A DNA stretch of 64,000 bases from Oscillospiraceae bacterium (lineage in GTDB: Bacteria > Bacillota > Clostridia > Oscillospirales > Ruminococcaceae): contig JAJQGJ010000011.1 of the NCBI GenBank assembly GCA_021200565.1, positions 83,642 to 147,641 on the forward strand. The letters are read 5' to 3'. Every line of letters begins with the position of its first letter. Position 1 is the stretch's first letter. The notes beneath the pieces are model-generated. The model saw only the letters and a program-made list of their open reading frames with translations, had not been told where the DNA came from and did no database searches. Of the stretch, positions 47,148-55,082 are shown piece by piece. The position numbers and the translations under genes were made by a program.

Positions 47148-48551
47148 TCACGCCATTCCGAAGTACTTGGCGGCATTATTGTAGCTGATGCCCTCGATTA
47201 TCTCCTTAAGCGCATTTTCATCGTCTGGATATTCGCCGTTTTCAACCCACTCGCCGACTATGTCACAGAGGATTCTTCTGAAATATTCATGACGTGTGTA
47301 GGACAAAAAGCTTCTTGAATCGGTCAGCATTCCGACGAAGTTTCCAAGAAGCGACAGGCTCGCCAGCGAGCGCATATGTGCATCCATTCCGACCTTCGAA
47401 TCCTGAAACCACCATGCAGCACCGTGCTGAATCTTACCCTGAGCCTCAGTTCCCTGGAAGCTTCCGATGATGGTGTCGATCATCGCATTGTCGCCAGGAT
47501 TGAGGGAATAAACAATGGTCTTCGGGAGCTTATTATTGACGTCAAGAGCATTGAGGAATCCTGCAAGCTCTTTTGAGTTGTCTTTTGTGAGGATGCAGTC
47601 AAAGCCGGTATCCGCACCGATTGAATTAAAAAGTCTGGTGTTTGCACTTCTCTGAACCCCAAAGTGCAGCTGCATGACAATGTTCTTTTCAGCGTACTGC
47701 TCGCCGAGATAAAGAAGTATAGCAGTCTTGTACTTGTCTGCCTCTTCCATAGTCGCCTTGCCGCCGTTCATTACCTTCTGGAATATCGACTCAACCTCAT
47801 CGTCAGTAGCGGGAGAATAAACCATATAGTCAATTCCGTGATCGGTTGCCAGGCAGCCGTGGGCGATAAAGTGATCTAATCTTAATCCCAGAGCCTTCTT
47901 GACGTCTTGGACAGTCTTTATGTCAACTCCGGAAGCTTCGCTGAGAGCGTGGATATATTCACAGAAACCGTTCTTTTCAATGTTGACAGCTTTGTCAGGG
48001 CGGAATGACGGGCAGACCTTAGTTCTGAAGCTATCATCAGCGGCGATCTTCTCGTGCCACTCGAGGCTGTCGACAGGGTCGTCAGTTGTTCCGATCATCT
48101 TCACATTCGAGCGTGAAATTATACCTCTTGCGCTCATTTCCGGCTCTTTAAGCTTCTCGTTGCATAGCTTATAGACCTCGGGAGCTGTCTCAGCGTTGAG
48201 AATTCCGTCGTAGCCGAAATATCTCTTGAGCTCAAGATGAGTCCAGTGATACATCGGGTTCCCGATAGCCTTTGGAAGAGCTTCGGCAAACCTCAGGAAT
48301 TTTGTGTAGTCGTCAGCATCGCCGGTTATTTCGCTCTCCGGAGTGCCGTTTGAGCGGATCATTCGCCATTTGTAGTGGTCGCCTCCGAGCCAAATCTCGG
48401 TTATGCTGTCAAAACGCTTGTCCTCGTAAATCTCTTTCGGGCTGATGTGGCAGTGGTAGTCGATGATAGGCATATTTTCGGCGTAGCTGTGATAAAGATG
48501 CTTCGCAGTCTCAGAGTGAAGCATGAAATCATCGTTTATAAATGTATTCAT
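47148..48551 (-). CDS. uxaC: Glucuronate isomerase
   Basis: A 467-residue enzyme of the cytosolic uronate pathway that turns D-glucuronate into D-fructuronate and D-galacturonate into D-tagaturonate. Family marks are the N-terminal MPIIDYHCHISPKEIYEDKRF with the metal-binding histidines, the central MQLHFGVQRSAN, and the C-terminal WWFQDSKVGMDAHMRSLASLSLLGNFVGMLTDSRSFLSYTRHEYFRR. Length is normal. GGAGGA precedes the ATG. The galactanase and this enzyme together fit pectin use. Confidence 0.96.
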   Translation of the reverse strand: MNTFINDDFMLHSETAKHLYHSYAENMPIIDYHCHISPKEIYEDKRFDSITEIWLGGDHYKWRMIRSNGTPESEITGDADDYTKFLRFAEALPKAIGNPMYHWTHLELKRYFGYDGILNAETAPEVYKLCNEKLKEPEMSARGIISRSNVKMIGTTDDPVDSLEWHEKIAADDSFRTKVCPSFRPDKAVNIEKNGFCEYIHALSEASGVDIKTVQDVKKALGLRLDHFIAHGCLATDHGIDYMVYSPATDDEVESIFQKVMNGGKATMEEADKYKTAILLYLGEQYAEKNIVMQLHFGVQRSANTRLFNSIGADTGFDCILTKDNSKELAGFLNALDVNNKLPKTIVYSLNPGDNAMIDTIIGSFQGTEAQGKIQHGAAWWFQDSKVGMDAHMRSLASLSLLGNFVGMLTDSRSFLSYTRHEYFRRILCDIVGEWVENGEYPDDENALKEIIEGISYNNAAKYFGMA

Positions 48552-48585
48552 AAAGAAATCCTCCGTATCTTTTCAGGTTGAGATT

Positions 48586-48614
48586 ATTATACAACAATGC
48601 TTGAGGCCTTTCAA
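48586..48614 (-). promoter_or_regulatory. uxaC promoter
   Basis: TTGAAA (48609-48614), 17-base spacer and TATAAT (48586-48591) on the minus strand. Confidence 0.75.
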
Positions 48615-48635
48615 TAGCTGCAAGTAAAAAAATAG

Positions 48636-48664
48636 TAGACAAAAAGCCGGAAATGCTCTATAAT
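48636..48664 (+). promoter_or_regulatory. Promoter of the RadC-type gene
   Basis: TAGACA (48636-48641), 17-base spacer and TATAAT (48659-48664), back to back with the uxaC promoter. Confidence 0.75.
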
Positions 48665-48689
48665 AGTCTGTAGAAATGGGGGATTTATA

Positions 48690-49394
48690 ATGGCAGAAAA
48701 TATCCATGCAGGGCATCGCGGGAGACTTAAGGACATCTTCGCTTCCGACGGCATAACAGCTTTGACCGACGCAAGAGCTCTCGAAATGCTCCTGTTTTAC
48801 GTAATTCCACGCTCCGACACCTATCCGCTTGCATGCCGGCTTGTCGACACGTTCGGAAGCCTCAGGGCCGTTCTTTCGGCATCTCCCGAGGAACTCAGAA
48901 CCGTCAACGGCTTCGGCGACAGTGCCGTTTTATTCCTCGACTTTGTCCATCAGCTCTATGAGCGTCTCGCAGAGGATGAAATGCGTCAATACCTGACGCC
49001 CGAGGAGATGAAGTATAATTCTCCTACCGACCTGTGCCGGTATTTTGAGGAAAAGCTTTCACGCTGTCCGATTGAGCAGGCATGGCTTGTCTGCTTCGAC
49101 AAGGATATGTGCTTCAAGCATGCCTATCTTCTTGGTGAGGGCAATGCAACGAATGTGGCGTTCAGCCCTGAGAATGTCATAAAATTCGTCAGGGATTCCG
49201 GCTGCAGCATCTGCGCCATAGGACATAACCACCCGACAGAGGGCTCGGAGCCGTCTGAAACCGACCGTGCCTCAACCATGAAGCTCAAAGCACTCCTGAA
49301 AAAAGAGGGAATAACCCTCATGGAGCATGTGGTTGTCGGTGTCGGCAGTACCTCCTGCATAGTTGCCGGGGAAATAGAGCATATGCTCCGCTGA
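48690..49394 (+). CDS. RadC/JAB-domain protein
   Basis: A 234-residue RadC-family protein: N-terminal helix-hairpin-helix part (GSLRAVLSASPEELRTVNGFGDSA) and a C-terminal JAMM metalloprotease-like domain with HNHPTEGSEPSETD. The family was named for DNA repair but its true role is unclear. The gene has its own promoter and terminator and no functional neighbour. Confidence 0.9.
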   Translation: MAENIHAGHRGRLKDIFASDGITALTDARALEMLLFYVIPRSDTYPLACRLVDTFGSLRAVLSASPEELRTVNGFGDSAVLFLDFVHQLYERLAEDEMRQYLTPEEMKYNSPTDLCRYFEEKLSRCPIEQAWLVCFDKDMCFKHAYLLGEGNATNVAFSPENVIKFVRDSGCSICAIGHNHPTEGSEPSETDRASTMKLKALLKKEGITLMEHVVVGVGSTSCIVAGEIEHMLR

Positions 49395-49410
49395 AATCAT
49401 GTATATATTC

Positions 49411-49438
49411 AAGCCCGGATTTTCCGGGCTTCTTTTTT
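49411..49438 (+). terminator. Terminator of the RadC-type gene
   Basis: AAGCCCGGA (49411-49419) pairs with TCCGGGCTT (49423-49431), followed by six Ts after one C. Confidence 0.93.
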
Positions 49439-49470
49439 ACGAAAAAATTCGAAAAACGTAAAATTTAGTA

Positions 49471-49499
49471 TTGACAAATGCTTACTAATAGTGTAGAAT
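49471..49499 (+). promoter_or_regulatory. Promoter of the BlaI/M56 operon with candidate BlaI site
   Basis: TTGACA (49471-49476), 17-base spacer and TAGAAT (49494-49499). The spacer holds the small palindrome ACTAATAGT (49484-49492), and TAGTGTAG/ACACTACA words recur near 49490 and 49513, like BlaI/MecI half sites. Confidence 0.65.
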
Positions 49500-49554
49500 A
49501 AAAGCGTAGAAAACACTACAACTTTAGAATAAATGCTTCCAGGAGGAAACCACA

Positions 49555-49911
49555 ATGATTAAACTTACCGATGCTGAACTCAAGGTCATGAACGTTCTCT
49601 GGCACGACGGCGACTGTCCGGCAACCCATATTGCAGAGACCTTGGCTGACACCACCGGCTGGCATGCCAACACCACCTACACCATTATCCACAAGTGCAT
49701 CGAAAAGGGTGCCATCGAAAGAATCAATCCGAAGTTTCATTGTCACGCCCTTGTATCCCAGGAAGAAGCCCAGGCTGACATGACCGAGGACCTTGTCAAT
49801 AAGCTCTATGACGGATCACGTAACAGCCTCTTTGCCGCTCTTTTAGGCAAAGACACTTTGAGCGATGAGCAGATTGCCAGACTCCGTGAAATTGTCGCAG
49901 AGATGGAGTAG
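49555..49911 (+). CDS. BlaI/MecI-family repressor
   Basis: A 118-residue winged-helix repressor: LTDAELKVMNVLWHDGDCPATHIAE, then ANTTYTIIHKCIEKGAIERINPKFHCHALVS and a helical dimerisation tail. In known systems an M56 sensor protease cuts or triggers removal of this repressor. The M56 gene starts two bases after its stop. It probably represses the promoter at 49471-49499. Confidence 0.92.
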   Translation: MIKLTDAELKVMNVLWHDGDCPATHIAETLADTTGWHANTTYTIIHKCIEKGAIERINPKFHCHALVSQEEAQADMTEDLVNKLYDGSRNSLFAALLGKDTLSDEQIARLREIVAEME

Positions 49912-49913
49912 AG

Positions 49914-51365
49914 ATGACTCTCACTCTTCTTGAAATGACCCTGTCGGGCGGTGTGATGATACTTTTAGTTCTGCTTCTGCGGGCAATACTACTGAACCGA
50001 CTGCCGAAAACTGCGTTTATAGTGATGTGGGCGGTGGTTTTGGTGCGGCTTCTTCTGCCAGTCAGCTTCGCAAGCCTCATATATTCAGAAGAACCCGTTG
50101 AAGCCGAAACCATAGTGGTTTCCGAAACCGACCCGGATGTCTTCTACACAGTTGAAGAGGCAACCGAAGCCTCCCCAAATATTACGACCACCAAGGAGTC
50201 GTATACATTCGACGACATTGTCGCCATCGCCGAATCCTCGAAACAGGCAAGTGTGTTCCGGATAATCTGGCTTGTGGGAGCAATAATCTGCGCCGCCACT
50301 CTCGCAACGCTCTACATTCTCAATATCCGCCGCTTCAACAAATCTGAAAACTTAGAAACCGACTTCATCTCATCTTTCCAAAGCTCCAACAAGCTTCGAA
50401 GAACCGTCACCGTGAAGCTAAGCGACAAGACAACAACGCCGCTCACTTATGGCATAATCCATCCGGTGATTTTATTGCCCAAGGGAATGGATCTGAGCGA
50501 CCAGAAGCAGCTTAAGTATATCCTCATGCATGAGTACATCCACATCCGCAAGCTTGACAACCTCCTGAAAGGCATCTCGAGTGCGGCGGTCTGCATCCAT
50601 TGGTTTAACCCACTTGTGTGGGTGATGAACAGATTTCTTTCGAGAGATATTGAGCTACGTTGTGATGAAACGCTTCTCAGGCAATGTGACACTGATTGCA
50701 GAGCTGATTATGCTTTGACGCTTATCAACCTCGAAGACAAACGTCGTGGCTACGCTCTTGGCACAGCTTTCGCAAAAGAGCCCTCCGAAGAGCGTATCAC
50801 TGCTATCATGAAGTTCAGACCAGCGTCTGTCTGCAGCATAGCGATTGCCGTTGCACTCATCATAGTCATAGCTGCTCTCACTTTCGCTGGCAATTTCGGC
50901 TCAAAAACTCCCTCTGACGAAATAACCAATGCGGAAATAGTCTCGCTTCTGGACAATTTCTTTGAGTGGAACGGCTACCTGGCTTTCATTAACCCTGAGC
51001 TCGATTACTCCGATTCGATTGTAGTTGATGGTGAGAATTATTACAGAGTCATAGACGAAGACCTTGACACCTGGGACGAATGGGTTGACCTGACTGCATC
51101 CATCTTCTGCGGAGAGCTTGCAACCTATTGCACACACGAATACGATGATTTCAGCTACTACCTGAATATCGACGGCGCAGTGTATGCATGCCTGGCACCT
51201 GGGACATATCCCTACACCGACGAATACACCTACGAAATTCTTAAGAACGCCGACGGCAGTGCTCTCATCCGCATAGACAATCCAAGTTTGACCGGTGAGA
51301 ACCCATACCACAACGTCTTCACCTTCTCGCTCACTGACCAAGGCTGGCGTATCGGAAAAGATTAA
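49914..51365 (+). CDS. M56/BlaR1-type sensor protease, first copy
   Basis: A 483-residue membrane protein: helices near 8-24, 33-50 and 118-138, the zinc protease motif HEYIH at 206-210 followed by RKLDNLLKGI, a fourth helix near 300-318 and a C-terminal extracellular domain of about 155 residues (NAEIVSLLDNFFEWNGYL, DTWDEWVDLTASIFCGEL, DQGWRIG). This outer domain is not a penicillin-binding domain; it matches the next gene's lipoprotein. A signal sensed outside would switch on the protease and free the promoter from the BlaI-type repressor. Confidence 0.9.
   Translation: MTLTLLEMTLSGGVMILLVLLLRAILLNRLPKTAFIVMWAVVLVRLLLPVSFASLIYSEEPVEAETIVVSETDPDVFYTVEEATEASPNITTTKESYTFDDIVAIAESSKQASVFRIIWLVGAIICAATLATLYILNIRRFNKSENLETDFISSFQSSNKLRRTVTVKLSDKTTTPLTYGIIHPVILLPKGMDLSDQKQLKYILMHEYIHIRKLDNLLKGISSAAVCIHWFNPLVWVMNRFLSRDIELRCDETLLRQCDTDCRADYALTLINLEDKRRGYALGTAFAKEPSEERITAIMKFRPASVCSIAIAVALIIVIAALTFAGNFGSKTPSDEITNAEIVSLLDNFFEWNGYLAFINPELDYSDSIVVDGENYYRVIDEDLDTWDEWVDLTASIFCGELATYCTHEYDDFSYYLNIDGAVYACLAPGTYPYTDEYTYEILKNADGSALIRIDNPSLTGENPYHNVFTFSLTDQGWRIGKD
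50325..50410 (+). repeat. 86-bp stretch identical to 52291-52376
   Basis: Both M56 genes share this 86-base run without a mismatch, including third codon positions, while flanking codons differ. It points to recent duplication or gene conversion between the two copies. Confidence 0.9.
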
Positions 51366-51383
51366 AAGAAAGAAGGAATCATT

Positions 51384-51899
51384 ATGAAGAAACTGTTTTG
51401 TGTGCTCCTGAGCCTCACAATGCTCTTAGCACTCTGTTCCTGCTCCTCCACTGAGGACGGACAGATCACCGACGAAGAGATAGTCACACTCATAGACGGT
51501 GATATTCAGCTCGGCAAGTATCTATACGTCTACTGCCCAAGTACCGACTGGGACAATGCGATTGAGTATGAGGGAGAGATATGGTACCCAGTTGATCAGG
51601 AGGGCTTTGAAACCTGGGACGAGTGGGAAGCCTATATCCGCTCTGTCTACTGCGGAGAATGGGCAGAATACGCACTCACCAATGAAAGCTATAAGAACAT
51701 TGACGGCAAGCTCTACTGTGATGACGGCGAAAGGGGCTATGACCTGACAGATGACTATGTCTATGAGATTCTCGAAAACGGCAATGGAACTGCAAAAGTC
51801 AAGGTGACCAATCCCGGCATTGACGGCGACTTCGCACAGGAATACACCCTCATTATGACCCTCACCGACGACGGCTGGCGTGTCAGCTCGCAAGAATAA
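51384..51899 (+). CDS. Lipoprotein equal to the M56 sensor domain
   Basis: A 171-residue lipoprotein with a signal peptide ending LLALCSCSS. Its body, DEEIVTLIDGDIQLGKYL, ETWDEWEAYIRSVYCGEW, YVYEILENGNG and TDDGWRVSS, matches the outer domain of the M56 protein just upstream along its whole length. It may be a free ligand-binding or decoy domain acting with the M56 sensors. No family name is recognised. The 18-base gap carries GAAGGA. Confidence 0.7.
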   Translation: MKKLFCVLLSLTMLLALCSCSSTEDGQITDEEIVTLIDGDIQLGKYLYVYCPSTDWDNAIEYEGEIWYPVDQEGFETWDEWEAYIRSVYCGEWAEYALTNESYKNIDGKLYCDDGERGYDLTDDYVYEILENGNGTAKVKVTNPGIDGDFAQEYTLIMTLTDDGWRVSSQE

Positions 51900-51912
51900 A
51901 GGAGAAAAACCT

Positions 51913-53553
51913 ATGGCAACCCTACTTGAAATGACCTTGACGGGCGGTGTGATGATACTTTTAGTTCTGCTTCTGCGGGCAATATTCCTTAACCGCCTGC
52001 CAAAAACGGCGTTTATCGTGATGTGGGCGGTGGTGCTTCTGCGGCTCTTGGTGCCCGTGAGCTTTTTCGGGACGGCTACGGCTTCCACTGAGTCTCCTGA
52101 AGTATACACCCTCGAATCCGTCACACCCACAGAAGAGACCGAAGTCAGGGAAGTTATAACTCTTGACAGCTATAATCCCTCAACCGAGCCTGTAGCCGAG
52201 ACCACCGGGCACTCTGACATATTCAGAACCATCTGGCTTGTCGGAGCGGTTATTTGTGGCATAGCGCTTGCACTCTCGTATATCCTGAGCATCCGCCGCT
52301 TCAACAAATCTGAAAACTTAGAAACCGACTTCATCTCATCTTTCCAAAGCTCCAACAAGCTTCGAAGAACCGTCACAGTCAAGCTCTCCGACAAGACGAC
52401 AACGCCCCTGACCTACGGCATAATTCACCCGGTGATTTTATTGCCCGAGGGCATGGATTTAAGCGATCAAAAGCAACTTAAGTATGTTCTTATGCATGAA
52501 TACATCCACATCCGCAAGCTCGACAACTTGCTAAAAGGCATTTCAAGCGCAGCGGTCTGCATCCATTGGTTTAACCCACTCGTGTGGGTGATGAACAGGT
52601 TTCTTTCGAGAGATATTGAGCTTCGGTGTGATGAAGCCTTGCTCCGCCAATGCCAAGGCGATTGCCGGGCAGACTACGCCCTCACGCTCATAGACCTCGA
52701 AGACAAAAGAAGAGGCTACGCTCCTGCCGCCACAGCGTTTGCAATGCGAGCCTCAGAAGAAAGGATAGTAGCAATAATGAAATATCAAAAACTCACCCCA
52801 TCATCTGTTTTGGCGATGATACTCTGTATAACTCTTCTCTGCACGGCGCTCGTCGGTTGCGGAGCGGTCAGCACCGCAGAGCAGACAACAGAAGCCACAG
52901 CTACCACCGAGGCTACAACTGAACCTGCTAAAGAATCAGAAGCTGAAGAAATCTCCGGGACTGACAGTGGCAGCGTTCTGACGATCAGATTTGATGACGA
53001 TATTCGCTATGCAATCAACAGCGGCGAGCTCGAGCTTGATTTCAGTGGCATTGAGTTTGCCAGCACTTTGCCTGGTGACATGTATATCTCAGCTGGAACT
53101 ATTTACAATGCAGATGGTGTGCAGATAGGAACCCTTGAAGACATTGACGGCTATGAGAGTATGGTAATCGACGGCACCGGTGAAGTCGCAGATGGATACA
53201 CATTTATTGTGATTGATTATGTTGCGACGTATCACGATTCTGAGAGCTCCGATGAAACAGATCCTGAAGAAGTCGATACTCTTGTAATTAATTCGGTCAC
53301 ACAGGCTTCTCAAGAGTATCATCCGATATACAGCGATTTCCATCTGGCGACAGTATATGAACTGTTGAGCTCGACTGTGAGTGGCACGTATATCAAGAGT
53401 GAGAGCACGGAAACAGATGAGTCAGATGGAAATGCTACATATTACGTATATGCCGCCTCGGCTAATGACAAAACTGTCTCAGCCAAAGTCATATATCTCG
53501 TTTCCGAAGATGATATGAACGAAGTAAATCTGATTTTTGAATGTGTACAGTAA
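51913..53553 (+). CDS. M56/BlaR1-type sensor protease, second copy
   Basis: A 546-residue relative of the first copy: four helices, protease motif HEYIH at 195-199, then a fourth helix ending in a lipobox-like ALVGCG, a threonine-rich linker and a different C-terminal outer domain (EISGTDSGSVLTIRFDDDIRYAINSGELELDF onward, acidic, beta-rich). The membrane and protease parts are almost the same as in the first copy; the outer domain is not, so the two likely sense different signals. The ATG at 51913 follows AAAGGAG; an earlier in-frame GTG lies inside the lipoprotein gene. Confidence 0.9.
   Translation: MATLLEMTLTGGVMILLVLLLRAIFLNRLPKTAFIVMWAVVLLRLLVPVSFFGTATASTESPEVYTLESVTPTEETEVREVITLDSYNPSTEPVAETTGHSDIFRTIWLVGAVICGIALALSYILSIRRFNKSENLETDFISSFQSSNKLRRTVTVKLSDKTTTPLTYGIIHPVILLPEGMDLSDQKQLKYVLMHEYIHIRKLDNLLKGISSAAVCIHWFNPLVWVMNRFLSRDIELRCDEALLRQCQGDCRADYALTLIDLEDKRRGYAPAATAFAMRASEERIVAIMKYQKLTPSSVLAMILCITLLCTALVGCGAVSTAEQTTEATATTEATTEPAKESEAEEISGTDSGSVLTIRFDDDIRYAINSGELELDFSGIEFASTLPGDMYISAGTIYNADGVQIGTLEDIDGYESMVIDGTGEVADGYTFIVIDYVATYHDSESSDETDPEEVDTLVINSVTQASQEYHPIYSDFHLATVYELLSSTVSGTYIKSESTETDESDGNATYYVYAASANDKTVSAKVIYLVSEDDMNEVNLIFECVQ
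52291..52376 (+). repeat. 86-bp stretch identical to 50325-50410
   Basis: Second copy of the exact repeat shared by the two M56 genes. A second near-identical block covers the HEYIH region and the following FNPLVWVMNRF codons. Confidence 0.9.
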
Positions 53554-53630
53554 GTTGCACAATTTGAGGCTTTCAAAAGCTCTGAATTCCGTCAATTTTC
53601 ACAAAGTTGCGATTTTTCCTGAAAAATTGT

Positions 53631-53658
53631 GTAACCTTTCGGCTTAAAAAAGCGTCTA
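53631..53658 (+). promoter_or_regulatory. ECF-sigma-type promoter without an obvious gene
   Basis: GTAACC (53631-53636), 16-base spacer and CGTCTA (53653-53658) match the AAC/CGT pattern of ECF sigma promoters. AAGGAG (53678-53683) follows at the place for a ribosome site, but ATC, not ATG, stands where a start is expected. The rest of the 53554-53900 gap holds hairpins only. Confidence 0.6.
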
Positions 53659-53705
53659 TAAGTATAGAAGCACCCGTAAGGAGAAATAAATATCATATAC
53701 CCGGG

Positions 53706-53735
53706 GTTCCGGCACGATGCGCTTCGTGCCGGAAC
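53706..53735. repeat. Perfect 12-bp hairpin after the ECF-type promoter
   Basis: GTTCCGGCACGA (53706-53717) and TCGTGCCGGAAC (53724-53735). A second hairpin, CCGCCC-ATCC-GGGCGG, lies near 53777-53793. Neither has a T-run. Confidence 0.7.
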
Positions 53736-53900
53736 GTACCTCCCGACAACTTCCTTCACGTTTATGCCACCCACCACCGCCCATCCGGGCGGACGGCTCG
53801 GGCGGCGATTTTTATGCCCAGTAACAACCTTTCATCTTGTCTCATACTATAAACAGAGGCTCGCCTTTGCGGGCTTCAAGTAAGAATAAGGAGATACAAG

Positions 53901-54128
53901 ATGAAACTTACTAATATACTCAGCACTTCCGATTGCTGCGATGCTTCCGACAGCCCGTCTCTTGACTGCAAACAGCCGACGACGTCGCTGCCGGCAAGCA
54001 CGCCAATCGGAATGCTCTATGTGCCTTATCAGTCGTGGCAGAAGGTCTATGAACCGCAGGCCGGACTGCCGAGAGGCACCATTTTCGAAGAGCTTGATAA
54101 GCCGTTTATAGGGGAGAGAACGATATGA
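53901..54128 (+). CDS. cotJA: Spore coat-associated protein CotJA
   Basis: A 75-residue protein with the CotJA core TPIGMLYVPYQSWQKVYEPQAGLPRGTIFEELDKPF. It is the first gene of the coat operon cotJABC and overlaps cotJB by four bases. AAGGAG precedes the ATG. In Bacillus this operon is read by the mother-cell factor sigma-E; a CATACT-like -10 element at 53845 is seen without a convincing -35. Confidence 0.9.
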   Translation: MKLTNILSTSDCCDASDSPSLDCKQPTTSLPASTPIGMLYVPYQSWQKVYEPQAGLPRGTIFEELDKPFIGERTI

Positions 54129-54385
54129 GTAATACTAATCCTTTGAAGTATGTACAGCAGTATTCGTTCGCAGTCTTGGAGGCACAGCTCTACCTCGACT
54201 CTCATCCGAACTGCGCCGATGCTCTCGCATACTACAACAAGTATAAGAAGCTTTATGAAGAAGCAAAAGCCGATTACGAGGCAACCTATGGACCTCTGAC
54301 TGCCAATTCTGACGCAAATGACGAATGCTGGCAGTGGGTAAAGGCTCCATGGCCTTGGGAACTTTCCGCAAACGAGGAGGTGTGA
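54125..54385 (+). CDS. cotJB: Spore coat protein CotJB
   Basis: An 86-residue protein that fits CotJB: YSFAVLEAQLYLDSHPNCADALAYYNKYKKLYEEAKADYEATYGPLT and the tryptophan-rich end ECWQWVKAPWPWE. It is coupled to cotJA and lies three bases before cotJC. Confidence 0.93.
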   Translation: MSNTNPLKYVQQYSFAVLEAQLYLDSHPNCADALAYYNKYKKLYEEAKADYEATYGPLTANSDANDECWQWVKAPWPWELSANEEV

Positions 54386-54388
54386 GAT

Positions 54389-54985
54389 ATGTGGCAATAT
54401 GAAAAGAAACTACAGTATCCTGTCAAGATAGCCAATCCCGATCCCGCAGCGGCAAAGATAATCATCTCACAGTTCGGCGGACCGGACGGCGAGCTCAACG
54501 CCTCGATGCGCTACCTCTCCCAGAGGTACACCGCACCCTGTCCGGAGGTCAAAGCTATCCTAAACGACATCGGGACAGAAGAACTTGGTCATATGGAGAT
54601 GATCTGCGCCATCATCTATCAGCTGACAAAGAACCTCACTCCTAAGGAGATCAAGGAATCCGGCTTCGACACCTATTTCGTCGACCACACAACCGGTCTT
54701 TATCCGATAGCCGCTTCCGGAACGCCTTTCTCGGCTGAGCTCTTCCAGTCAACCGGCGACCCGATTGCGGATTTGTCTGAGGATCTGGCAGCTGAGCAGA
54801 AAGCCCGCCTGACCTATGACAACATCCTGAGGCTTGTCGATGACCCGGATGTCAGGGATGTCATCAAATTCTTAAGGCAGCGTGAGATAGTTCACTTCCA
54901 ACGTTTCGGCGAAGCTATGCGTCTCGTCACAGATCAGCTTGACTCGAAGAATTTCTATGCTTTCAATCCAAGCTTTGACAAATGA
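54389..54985 (+). CDS. cotJC: Spore coat protein CotJC, manganese catalase-like
   Basis: A 198-residue ferritin-like protein of the manganese catalase family: MWQYEKKLQYPVKI, QFGGPDGELNASMRYLSQRY, then the metal-binding helices with IGTEELGHMEMICAII and FLRQREIVHFQRFGEAM, which hold the expected glutamates and histidines. It forms part of the inner spore coat and may remove peroxide. Confidence 0.94.
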   Translation: MWQYEKKLQYPVKIANPDPAAAKIIISQFGGPDGELNASMRYLSQRYTAPCPEVKAILNDIGTEELGHMEMICAIIYQLTKNLTPKEIKESGFDTYFVDHTTGLYPIAASGTPFSAELFQSTGDPIADLSEDLAAEQKARLTYDNILRLVDDPDVRDVIKFLRQREIVHFQRFGEAMRLVTDQLDSKNFYAFNPSFDK

Positions 54986-54990
54986 TAAAT

Positions 54991-55015
54991 TCCCGCCCCA
55001 GACCGGCGGGATTTT
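54991..55015 (+). terminator. Terminator of cotJABC
   Basis: TCCCGCC (54991-54997) pairs with GGCGGGA (55005-55011), then four Ts. Confidence 0.85.
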
Positions 55016-55018
55016 CAT

Positions 55019-55052
55019 TTCGACAGACTTCTTATTCTCTTCAAGCTAAAAT
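55019..55052 (+). promoter_or_regulatory. Spo0A-type sporulation promoter of spoIIE
   Basis: TTCGACA (55019-55025) is the inverted form of the Spo0A box TGTCGAA and lies where a -35 should be. TAAAAT (55047-55052) follows after 21 bases, the wide spacing known for Spo0A-activated sigma-A promoters such as spoIIG and spoIIE of Bacillus subtilis. Confidence 0.65.
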
Positions 55053-55082
55053 AGTTCCGACCAAATGAAAGGAAGTTTTAGT

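Noticed and set aside
53607..53852. 81-codon frame after the second M56 gene
   Set aside because: It crosses the ECF-type promoter and GC-rich hairpins and has no ribosome site.
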